Shown piece after piece: positions 1 through 5,472 of a DNA stretch of 5,472 nucleotides (within the stretch, counting starts at the first letter, position 1; each line of letters begins with the position of its first letter). The notes beneath the pieces were generated by a model. It made no database searches and was not told the DNA's origin. It saw only the letters and a list, made by a program, of their open reading frames with translations. Source of the DNA: an uncultured Oscillospiraceae bacterium (GTDB lineage: Bacteria; Bacillota; Clostridia; Oscillospirales; Acutalibacteraceae). The translations under genes and the position numbers were made by a program. The DNA is taken from positions 1-5,472 of the forward strand of contig UQQT01000072.1 of NCBI GenBank assembly GCA_900543395.1. Reading direction: 5' to 3'.

Positions 1-2
1 AG

Positions 3-782
3 ATCGGCAGAGAATACCTGCTCACGGTCAAGGGCTGTCTGCCTGCCGATGATGCAGACGACCCGAAATATGCAGAGTTCGGACGGGAGCTGATTCGATC
101 CGGCAAGGGCGTTTTTACCGAACACGGATTGCTCTTTGTCGACGAGAATACGCCGTTCGTAAGGGATTATGACGGGCAGAATTTTCCGGCATATGTGTAT
201 GAGGAAATGCTCTGCTTTTTGCGGGCTGAATACAACGGAAAAACCGAATTTCTGTATTTACCCTGTGAGGAAGAAGTCATTGACAAGGCGTTTGCCCGAC
301 TCGGCGCACCCACACCGGACGATGTGGAGCTCTCATGGGAGGACATTTGTATTGATAGCGACAAGTGGGTCGAACGCTTCAAGGAGATCGCCGCCGAGGA
401 AGGTGTTTACGAACTGAACCGCCTTGCCGCCGCCGTCAACAGCGCCGATATGGATATGGAAAAGCTGTGGGCAGTCGCCGAATACGCCGAAGCCGAGAAC
501 GCAGAGCAGCTTGTGCGGCTTGCGAAAAGCATCGACTGCTTCACCTTTGTTGAGGGTGCGAACTATTTTCAGGAGATCGGAGAGTATGTAGCACAAAACA
601 ACGAGGATTTTACTGTGAATCCAGCCGTGGCAAAGTTTTTCGATTACAGAGCCTTCGGTGAGCATATCGGCGAAATGTATTACGGGAAATTCGTCGACGG
701 CGGCTTCATCTACAACGACACCGACACAAGCCTGCTGGACATCTTATATCAGGACGAGCCTATGACGATGGGAGGAATGTAA
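3..782 (+). CDS. ArdA-like antirestriction protein (5' end cut by window edge)
   Basis: The frame is open from the first complete codon to a TAA at 780-782, so the gene starts before the window. The TTG at 129 is internal and has no ribosome site. Of the 259 visible residues, about 117-240 read as an ArdA-type domain: a V-I-D-K-A-F-A-R-L-G stretch near 92-101, an E-L-N-R-L-A segment near 137-142, then FDYRAFG (213-219) followed by GKFVDGGFIY (228-237), the usual ArdA ending. The last 217 residues hold 46 Asp/Glu against 15 Lys/Arg by my count, fitting the ArdA family, whose members mimic B-form DNA and block type I restriction enzymes in the cytoplasm. An earlier FGREL...GVFTEHG pair at residues 26-42 looks like the tail of another such module. 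The next gene starts two bases after the stop, implying one transcript. The family call is from motif recognition only; the upstream part is unseen. Confidence 0.68.
   Translation: MGREYLLTVKGCLPADDADDPKYAEFGRELIRSGKGVFTEHGLLFVDENTPFVRDYDGQNFPAYVYEEMLCFLRAEYNGKTEFLYLPCEEEVIDKAFARLGAPTPDDVELSWEDICIDSDKWVERFKEIAAEEGVYELNRLAAAVNSADMDMEKLWAVAEYAEAENAEQLVRLAKSIDCFTFVEGANYFQEIGEYVAQNNEDFTVNPAVAKFFDYRAFGEHIGEMYYGKFVDGGFIYNDTDTSLLDILYQDEPMTMGGM
762..782 (+). repeat. Direct repeat copy 1: C-terminal MTMGGM codons carrying the next gene's Shine-Dalgarno
   Basis: These 21 bases match 1613-1633 at 20 positions; the only difference is G at 770 versus T at 1621. They encode the last six residues of the ArdA-like protein plus its stop. 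The two Gly codons GGA GGA form the ribosome binding site of the following gene. Confidence 0.85.
770..775 (+). promoter_or_regulatory. Ribosome binding site GGGAGG inside the upstream gene
   Basis: GGGAGG lies within the final codons of the ArdA-like gene. Nine bases separate GGAGG (771-775) from the ATG at 785, close to ideal. This fixes the start of the second gene and suggests the two are translationally coupled. Confidence 0.85.
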
Positions 783-784
783 AT

Positions 785-1633
785 ATGATCACCGCAATTA
801 TCCGCAATAAAGAGAACACCCTCGTTCTCGAACTGCCCCACAGCATTTACGACATTTATGAAAAGCTGCGCTCCATCGGTATTATGCAGCCGCCGAAACA
901 GATCCCGCTGACCGACAACGAGGACGAGGATATCGGCGTAAAGCTGTTTAGCGAGAGCGACTTCGGTCAGCATCTGCTCCTCACGCTGAACGAGAAAAAC
1001 ACCATTGCCGACGCCAATATGCTGACGCTTGTTATTGGGGCGGCAAGCGAGGACATCAAAGAGGAACTGGAACAGAATATCCTCTATGACCAGTACGACT
1101 CAATGGATGAAGTGATTTCCGCCGTCCGTCAGATGACGCAGGATGCCGGTCCCGTAAAGGCTGTGTTCTTCTGTCCTCTTGTCGGGAATATCGACGAGGG
1201 CGACGGAGATATGTTCACGGTCGGAGATTCCTACCTTGCCGACAGCGCCGATGAGATCGCTAACGCATTAAAAAAATACACCGCCAATGACGAAAACGAT
1301 ATGGCAACCTACTATAACAAAGATGACGGCGTGAGCGAAAAAATGACCTCGGCTGTATGGTCGGTGGAAATGCACGGCGATAGGCTGTTCGGACGAATTG
1401 ACTGCAGTCTCAAAGAAGCTCTCACGGCAGAGGAAACGGAAGCACTTCGGGATTGGCTCACGGGACAGTGTTCGGACGGACTCGGCGAAGGCTTCGAGCA
1501 GCAGCCCATTGATACGATGGACGGCGAGCTGTTCGTCTCGTTCTGGAACAGCGGCGATGACTACGCCATGATGACCGAGGACGAATTTGAGGATCATCTG
1601 CAAAATACCGAAATGACGATTGGAGGAATGTAA
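785..1633 (+). CDS. Very acidic ArdA-neighbourhood protein, putative antirestriction/accessory protein of a conjugative element
   Basis: The 282-residue product starts at ATG 785, fixed by GGAGG nine bases upstream and by the two-base gap to the preceding gene. By my count it has 59 Asp/Glu and 17 Lys/Arg, so it is extremely acidic, as expected of a DNA-mimic or cytoplasmic antirestriction protein. Residues 1 to about 120 (opening MITAIIRNKE, then LPHSIYDIYEKLRSIGI) resemble the N-terminal part of clostridial proteins annotated as ArdA-like. After a linker rich in Asp, Asn and Lys, residues 191-271 form a second module with WSVE, RLFGRIDCSL, LTAEETEALRDWLTGQ, DGLGEGFEQQPI and LFVSFWNS. I have seen this module type beside ardA-like genes in clostridial elements, but its function is not established to me. 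There is no signal peptide or membrane segment. It ends in MTIGGM like its upstream neighbour. Coding status is firm; the antirestriction role is inference. Confidence 0.6.
   Translation: MITAIIRNKENTLVLELPHSIYDIYEKLRSIGIMQPPKQIPLTDNEDEDIGVKLFSESDFGQHLLLTLNEKNTIADANMLTLVIGAASEDIKEELEQNILYDQYDSMDEVISAVRQMTQDAGPVKAVFFCPLVGNIDEGDGDMFTVGDSYLADSADEIANALKKYTANDENDMATYYNKDDGVSEKMTSAVWSVEMHGDRLFGRIDCSLKEALTAEETEALRDWLTGQCSDGLGEGFEQQPIDTMDGELFVSFWNSGDDYAMMTEDEFEDHLQNTEMTIGGM
1613..1633 (+). repeat. Direct repeat copy 2: C-terminal MTIGGM codons with embedded Shine-Dalgarno
   Basis: This is the second copy of the 762-782 sequence, 20 of 21 bases identical, again ending exactly at the gene's stop codon. 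Outside the repeat the two flanks differ, so the matching block coincides with the gene-end signal and not with a longer duplication. Confidence 0.85.
1622..1626 (+). promoter_or_regulatory. Ribosome binding site GGAGG pointing at an out-of-frame ATG
   Basis: GGAGG sits 10 bases before the ATG at 1637-1639, equivalent to its twin at 771-775. That ATG is not in frame with the secreted protein downstream: it reads M-A-C-S-L-H-W then TAA at 1658-1660. The in-frame TTG at 1642 is 15 bases away, longer than usual, so the site does not cleanly serve the downstream gene. Confidence 0.7.
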
Positions 1634-1641
1634 TATATGGC

Positions 1642-2871
1642 TTGCTCCTTGCATTGGTAATGGTACTCAGCGCTTTCCCGATCTCAGCGTTTGCGGCACC
1701 TGCCTCGGACATCCCCGACAAAATGCTCGATAACCCCATCGTCAGAGCGCTTGCCTATACCGGCTACAATGTGCAAAAGCAGAAGGATAACGGCACGATC
1801 TATCAGACCGGACACTACGGCGGCGCACTGAAACGAAATGCACCGAGTATCCTCTCGGATATTCATTACAGCACTTCGCTTACGGGTAAGGAAACGGTTT
1901 CCGACTCCTCGACCGTGACGGGAAAAGCACCGAATATTGCAAGGTTCGAACAGTACGGTCTCTGCTGTGCAAGCTTCGTGACCTACTATATTTGCAACTA
2001 CCTGCCTAACATTGAGGGTGTGGATACGCAGTTTATTACCGACGCCATCAAAGCTACGGGAACGAATTCGCAGGCCGTTGTGACTTGGCAGAACGCGCTG
2101 AATAAGCTTGCCTCGCAGGGTAAGGTCGAAAAGGTCGGCACGAGTCCGAGCAATGTGGACTATTCCAAGCTCACTCCCGGCGACATTATCATCTTCGGCA
2201 ACAGCTCAAGCAGCCATGTCCATGCGGCTATTTTTGCGGGCGTGTATAACGGCAAGCACTTCATTATCCATGTAGGTAATGAGAGAGGCCCCGAAATCAA
2301 CACCACCGAAGGTATGGCACACTCCTCCAACGGAGATAAGGCATCCACGCCGAACGGATATTATCATCTGCCGGATGAACTCTTTATCGAAAACGGTTTT
2401 ATGGAGGTTAAAAAGACCGATGAAAACGGCAAGGCACTTGCCGGAGCCGTATTCGTTGCCACAAATCAAAAGACGGGTAAAGCATACAAGATCGGCCCGA
2501 CCAATGCCTCCGGCTATGCCAAGGCTGCCGATCCGATCCCGTTCGGCACTTATACCGTCAAGGAAACCGTGTTCCCGAAGGACTACCGTGCTTACGGAAA
2601 ATCCGAATGGACGGTCACACTCAACAAGAACACCCCGAACGCCACGATTACCATTAAGGCTGTCAACGAGCTGATCCCAGGCAGTGCCAAAATCGTCAAG
2701 GTCAGCGAGGACGGCAAAGTGGACGGTATTACCTTCCGCATTCAGGGCAACGGCATCGACAAGACCGTTAAAACCGCAAACGGCGGCGTGATTCAGGTAG
2801 ATAACCTCAAGCCCGGCGTTTACACCGTGACCGAAACCGAATATGACAAATATATTCCGCAGCAGAAATAA
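1642..2871 (+). CDS. Secreted NlpC/P60-like and SpaA-type surface protein, truncated at both ends
   Basis: The frame is open from 1591, but its first start-like codon is TTG 1642; ATG 1660 is the next option. Numbering from 1642 gives 409 residues. Residues 1-18 are the hydrophobic core and AFA cleavage site of a signal peptide, lacking the basic n-region. Residues 100-245 match an NlpC/P60-type cysteine peptidase fold: CCASFV with probable nucleophile C109, LTPGDIIIF (177-185), H194 in HVHAAIFAG and H210 in FIIHVGN. Residues 253-343 are a SpaA/Cna-B-like domain with first-strand Lys (257/258), YTVKET with E308 and terminal VNE (N342), the pattern of isopeptide-forming domains. A second such domain (347-409) stops after YTVTE, lacking the last strand; no LPXTG or membrane anchor follows. 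Such proteins normally continue with more repeats. The product would act outside the cell on peptidoglycan or as a surface stalk; here it is probably a remnant or non-anchored form. Confidence 0.7.
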   Translation: MLLALVMVLSAFPISAFAAPASDIPDKMLDNPIVRALAYTGYNVQKQKDNGTIYQTGHYGGALKRNAPSILSDIHYSTSLTGKETVSDSSTVTGKAPNIARFEQYGLCCASFVTYYICNYLPNIEGVDTQFITDAIKATGTNSQAVVTWQNALNKLASQGKVEKVGTSPSNVDYSKLTPGDIIIFGNSSSSHVHAAIFAGVYNGKHFIIHVGNERGPEINTTEGMAHSSNGDKASTPNGYYHLPDELFIENGFMEVKKTDENGKALAGAVFVATNQKTGKAYKIGPTNASGYAKAADPIPFGTYTVKETVFPKDYRAYGKSEWTVTLNKNTPNATITIKAVNELIPGSAKIVKVSEDGKVDGITFRIQGNGIDKTVKTANGGVIQVDNLKPGVYTVTETEYDKYIPQQK

Positions 2872-2872
2872 A
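2860..2872. other. Composition junction: about half G+C to AT-rich DNA
   Basis: The line 2761-2820 has 32 of 60 G/C, while 2881-2940 has 16 of 60. The change falls within a few bases of the premature TAA at 2869-2871, where the SpaA-type domain is cut mid-fold. I place the join near 2866. No inverted repeat, target-site duplication or attachment-site-like sequence is obvious at it. Confidence 0.65.
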
Positions 2873-2901
2873 AAGAATATTTATATAGAGAAACTAATGC
2901 T

Positions 2902-2916
2902 TTGTTCTGTGAACAA
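2902..2916. repeat. Perfect 6-bp inverted repeat, possible operator
   Basis: TTGTTC and GAACAA flank a 3-base TGT centre, giving a 15-base dyad. It sits only about 35 bases right of the composition junction. A loop of three and no T-run argue against a terminator; a protein-binding dyad or chance are the alternatives. Confidence 0.3.
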
Positions 2917-3088
2917 GAAGAATTTGCTATATGGTAATATTGACTTTTTATTCTGCTGTTAATCAAATCCCCAAGCTATTTGAATTCTATTAGAACGACA
3001 AGTATGTGACGTGATTACGTGTATCATTTTTCTGCTCGTATCTTGCATAAAAGCACAGAAAGAGGCATGCTTAAATCTATTGTGAAAA

Positions 3089-3118
3089 TTGAATTAGTAT
3101 ACGCTGGCAGAGTATAGT
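3089..3118 (+). promoter_or_regulatory. Candidate sigma-A promoter TTGAAT-N18-TATAGT
   Basis: TTGAAT (3089-3094, four of six consensus bases) and TATAGT (3113-3118, five of six) are 18 bases apart. Transcription would begin near 3125 and could run to the terminator at 3376-3413, giving an RNA of roughly 290 bases with no clear protein. In AT-rich DNA such matches arise by chance, so this stays tentative. Confidence 0.35.
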
Positions 3119-3345
3119 AAAAAATAATGATTTTTTGTAAAATTATACTATTTGATGAAAAGAATGCTATTGATAATAATCATTTTATAGCAAAGGCTAA
3201 CAAATTCTTATCTCATACTTTCTTTTTTCCTTTCAATCAACGGTGTTTTTATACTGCTTTTGTAAAGTATGTTCTTACTCTTTTTATGAATTATCTTATT
3301 ACGCTATAAAGAAATCCTTATAAAAATAAAAAAGTGCGTTTCCTT

Positions 3346-3367
3346 AATTTGGATGTTACACCAAATT
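3346..3367. repeat. Perfect 7-bp hairpin AATTTGG/CCAAATT
   Basis: AATTTGG (3346-3352) and CCAAATT (3361-3367) are exact reverse complements around an 8-base loop. The hairpin lies eight bases before the terminator stem and is enclosed by a possible alternative helix (3332-3339 with 3376-3382), which would make it part of an attenuator-like fold. Confidence 0.5.
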
Positions 3368-3375
3368 TCTATTTG

Positions 3376-3413
3376 ACGCCTTATTAGCACGTGGCTAAAT
3401 AGAGGTGTTTTTT
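3376..3413 (+). terminator. Intrinsic transcription terminator
   Basis: The left arm ACGCCTTATTAGC (3376-3388) pairs with GCTAAATAGAGGTGT (3394-3408) across a 5-base loop. That gives 13 base pairs with one G-T pair and two single-base bulges, followed by six T residues (3408-3413). The polarity fits rho-independent termination on the plus strand. It ends either a short transcript from 3089-3118 or a gene formerly upstream, and it insulates the gene at 3587 from the left-hand operon. Confidence 0.72.
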
Positions 3414-3573
3414 AATACTATAGATATATAGCATTATTCTATCAATAAACTCTTAAAATATGAAACGATTAAATCAAATTTAATTGAAAACTAAACGTTA
3501 TTGTAATAGTGTGAAGATGTTAAAATTTTATAAATATTAAAGAATCTTAAAAAAGTTCAATATTAAATTATTC

Positions 3574-3580
3574 GAGAGGG
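3574..3580 (+). promoter_or_regulatory. Ribosome binding site GAGAGGG deciding the start at 3587
   Basis: GAGAGGG directly abuts an ATG at 3581 but is six bases from the ATG at 3587. The second spacing is functional and gives the normal MKKK signal-peptide opening, so 3587 is preferred over 3581. Confidence 0.75.
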
Positions 3581-3586
3581 ATGTTT

Positions 3587-5472
3587 ATGAAAAAGAAAGT
3601 TTTATCAATAATGCTATCGATAATAATGTTATTTGGCTCAAGTTATTGTTGGTTATATTCGTATGCTGAAAACTCGCTTATGAATTACAATAAGAACCTG
3701 TTAGAATCGATTTTATCTGACAGATACTGGTTAATTGAAACATTAGTTGACGGAGATTTAAGCAACAATATTTATGCTGCCACTAATGGTCAAACTGGTT
3801 TCATGCTGAATGAAGTGCTTGAAAACTACAAAAAAGATGAAGCGTTTAAGTTTTTAGTTGACGCAATGGAAATGTATTCAAACGGCGACGAATATGCTAG
3901 CGGATTAACCGATAGTATTTTGTCAACGTTGATGGAGCTTTTTGGATTAAGCGAAATTGATGGTGTCGGTTCACAAGTTGACAGTCTTGTAAAAAGCGTT
4001 GACGAGCTTAAATATGAAAGCATAATAAAAGATGTTCTTGTAAAAGATTACACGTCAAGTTGGGGCGAAACATATAATGAGCAAAATATGCAATATGAAA
4101 TAATGAAGCAATCTGCTGAGATTTGCAACAATATTTCAAATTTCAGCAATTCTGTAGCGGATATAATAGGATTATCGGGCAGTGGCTTTCAAGGAAGTGT
4201 TATTACATATGACCCGTTTAACGAAAATCAAGCGGATTATAAAGTAACTACCGAAAATTACGTAAATCATATTTTAAAGAGCTATAAAGGTGTTGTTTCA
4301 AATTTAGTAAACGATGATAAATTTCAAATGCTTGATTCAAGCAAAGCGCTAAAGAAAAAAGTTTTAGAGGCCTCAAGCGTAGCCCTTGCTTCGGCATATC
4401 AAAAAGTAGTTTTTGAAACATCTGAAACTTCGCCGATGTTGGTTAAATTATTTTGTGAAGACTTTAGCGAAGAATATGCATCTTTAGCAAAAAAGAATGG
4501 TAAGGCGTTTAAATTAGCAAATAATGTGTTAGAACAAAGTATTCTTGCCGATAGCATTGTTGCGCAAAAAGATGGAATGACTGCAACTTTAAATAGAGTT
4601 GCAATAAATACTGCTGATAAAAACATCAAAAAGACGATGAATGGATTCAACAAAATTGTTGATGATTCAAGCGACGCATACATTTTAAATCAAATTGCAG
4701 AATACTGCGGTTCAGAAAAAGTTATTTCAAATTTTGTAAAATCAAAAATTGAAAAATCTCTTTCGAAATATGCAATTGATGCTGCAACATTTCCTGTGAA
4801 AAGTGCAAAACAGATGACATGTTCAGCCGTAATGAAAGCACTTTCGATAATCGAATTGTCAACATGGGTTGCAGACACGGCTACAGGCATCAAGGACACT
4901 TCTAAAAAGACTTATATATGCAAATACATAAACAAACTGATAAACGAAGTGGTTAAAACATATAAGATTGATTTGAAGAACTATCAAAACAATAAAACTG
5001 ATGAAAATGCTGCTCTTGTTTTAAAAGATTTAGAGCTGTTAAAAGCGTTAAGACTTTATGGAGAAAAGACAGCTTATGACACTATTAGGAATCAAACAGA
5101 TTCATGGATTGGAATTCTTTTAGGCGGAAACGACGTAGCTGAATATTTAGACACAAAAAATCAAAACAGTATTGATAACTTGCTCGGTTGCAGTTTTGAA
5201 AGAAAATCCGCAAGTGAAATCACTCTTTCCGAAGGCGATATATTCTCAATCGCTGACGATACAACACAAGGGGGTAAAAAATTCACAAGAGCTGTATGGA
5301 AGAAAGCTTCCGGCGGTACTATTACATTTGCAGAACCTGATTACAAATTGGCAAACGGAATTTACTTAAACGGTGGCGAACTTAGGATTATATCGGCATG
5401 CGAAGGTTGTTATATTCCCTTTGTTAAAAGCTCCGTTGCAGGCGGTAAAATCAGCATATATTGTTCTGCAAA
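3587..5472 (+). CDS. Large secreted, mainly helical protein of unknown function (3' end beyond window)
   Basis: The frame is open from ATG 3587 to the right edge, giving at least 628 residues with no stop. Residues 1-27 form a classical Sec signal peptide: MKKK, a hydrophobic core, then SYA with likely cleavage after A27, so the product is exported. Residues about 30-530 look almost wholly helical, rich in Lys, Asp, Asn and Ser, with no clear membrane segment, catalytic motif or repeat I can name. A stretch near 425-510 (STWVADTATGIKDTSKKTY, then LELLKALRLYGEKTAYDTI) recalls helical regions of large clostridial secreted proteins, but this is a weak impression. From about 535 the sequence becomes beta-like (ITLSEGDIFSI, GTITFAEPDY, LRIISACEGCYIPF), suggesting an adhesion-type or Ig-like module. 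G+C is about one third, unlike the left-hand genes. A terminator lies upstream, so it is transcribed separately. Secretion is well supported; the role is unknown. Confidence 0.8.
   Translation, partial: MKKKVLSIMLSIIMLFGSSYCWLYSYAENSLMNYNKNLLESILSDRYWLIETLVDGDLSNNIYAATNGQTGFMLNEVLENYKKDEAFKFLVDAMEMYSNGDEYASGLTDSILSTLMELFGLSEIDGVGSQVDSLVKSVDELKYESIIKDVLVKDYTSSWGETYNEQNMQYEIMKQSAEICNNISNFSNSVADIIGLSGSGFQGSVITYDPFNENQADYKVTTENYVNHILKSYKGVVSNLVNDDKFQMLDSSKALKKKVLEASSVALASAYQKVVFETSETSPMLVKLFCEDFSEEYASLAKKNGKAFKLANNVLEQSILADSIVAQKDGMTATLNRVAINTADKNIKKTMNGFNKIVDDSSDAYILNQIAEYCGSEKVISNFVKSKIEKSLSKYAIDAATFPVKSAKQMTCSAVMKALSIIELSTWVADTATGIKDTSKKTYICKYINKLINEVVKTYKIDLKNYQNNKTDENAALVLKDLELLKALRLYGEKTAYDTIRNQTDSWIGILLGGNDVAEYLDTKNQNSIDNLLGCSFERKSASEITLSEGDIFSIADDTTQGGKKFTRAVWKKASGGTITFAEPDYKLANGIYLNGGELRIISACEGCYIPFVKSSVAGGKISIYCSA

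Larger units (their letters stand above)
2872..3586. other. AT-rich gene-poor stretch between the truncated surface gene and the secreted-protein gene
   Basis: I see no convincing coding region on either strand. The only open frame of note, 60 codons at 3127-3309 on the plus strand, lacks a ribosome site. The stretch holds a small dyad (2902-2916), a candidate promoter (3089-3118), a hairpin (3346-3367), a terminator (3376-3413) and the leader of the gene at 3587. No well-spaced promoter was found for that gene: TTGAAA at 3484-3489 and TATAAA at 3529-3534 are present but too far apart to pair with each other. In its original setting this DNA probably held the end of another transcription unit plus an upstream region. 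Confidence 0.6.

Noticed and set aside
333..665. Minus-strand open frame of 110 codons
   Set aside because: It lies opposite the ArdA-like gene, and no start signal or family resemblance was seen.
129..782. Reading the first gene as a complete 217-residue protein from TTG 129
   Set aside because: The frame is open to the window edge, there is no Shine-Dalgarno before 129, and ArdA-like motif residues precede it, so the gene is cut by the window.
1268..1654. Minus-strand open frame of 128 codons
   Set aside because: It is antisense to the well-supported acidic gene, with no ribosome site and no recognisable protein features; open frames opposite GC-balanced codons are common.
2279..2674. Plus-strand open frame of 131 codons, very rich in Arg, Pro and Ser
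   Set aside because: It is an out-of-frame shadow of the NlpC/P60-SpaA gene, whose protein motifs are clear in the other frame.
3009..3020. Near-palindrome ACGTGATTACGT
   Set aside because: Only ten of twelve bases are symmetric, the flanks do not extend it, and nothing nearby suggests an operator.
3127..3309. 60-codon plus-strand frame in the AT-rich gap
   Set aside because: It has no Shine-Dalgarno, an unusual Phe-rich composition typical of translated AT-rich spacer, and no recognised motif. A leaderless small protein cannot be fully excluded.
2866..3420. Insertion sequence or small inverted-repeat element filling the gap
   Set aside because: No transposase, no matching terminal inverted repeats and no target duplication were found at the two ends.
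4399..4683. Minus-strand frame of 94 codons with hydrophobic stretches
   Set aside because: It is antisense to the long secreted-protein frame. The hydrophobicity is what the complement of Lys/Asn/Glu-rich coding produces.
1..5472. CRISPR array, tRNA or rRNA genes
   Set aside because: No regularly spaced repeats and no tRNA- or rRNA-like sequences were seen on reading through the window.

Overview
The window looks like chromosomal or integrated mobile-element DNA from a low-to-mid G+C Firmicute, most likely a gut-type Clostridia (Lachnospiraceae or Oscillospiraceae). The reasons are the strong GGAGG ribosome sites, the Gram-positive signal peptides, and the combination of ArdA-like antirestriction proteins with an NlpC/P60 plus SpaA-type (prealbumin-like/Cna-B-like) surface protein. 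That combination is familiar from the accessory end of clostridial conjugative elements of the Tn1549/CTn type. The element assignment is inference from gene content, because no integrase, relaxase or attachment site is visible.

The window falls into two unlike halves. Bases 1 to about 2865 are roughly half G+C (53% in the one line I counted by hand, 2761-2820). They hold three tightly packed plus-strand genes: a 5'-cut ArdA-like gene (3-782), a second very acidic ArdA-neighbourhood gene (785-1633), and a secreted NlpC/P60-SpaA protein (about 1642-2871). The first two genes end in nearly the same 21-base stretch (20 of 21 identical), which encodes a C-terminal M-T-x-G-G-M and also serves as the Shine-Dalgarno of the next gene. 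The third gene appears damaged at both ends. Its signal peptide has lost the charged N-terminus and the natural ATG is out of frame. Its second SpaA-type domain stops before its last strand, with no cell-wall anchor.

From about 2866 onward the composition drops abruptly to about 27-33% G+C (hand-counted lines 2881-2940 and 4561-4620) and codon use changes. A roughly 715-base gene-poor stretch (2872-3586) contains a candidate sigma-A promoter, tandem hairpins and a good intrinsic terminator. A large open gene then starts at 3587 and runs off the right edge. It encodes a secreted, mostly helical protein of at least 628 residues with a beta-rich module at the visible end, and its function is unknown to me.

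The left half reads as mobile-element cargo. The two acidic proteins would protect incoming DNA from restriction, and the secreted protein would act at the cell surface. The right half reads as resident AT-rich DNA or a different element. The break at about 2866 is either a real recombination or insertion endpoint or an assembly join. The sequence alone cannot separate these.
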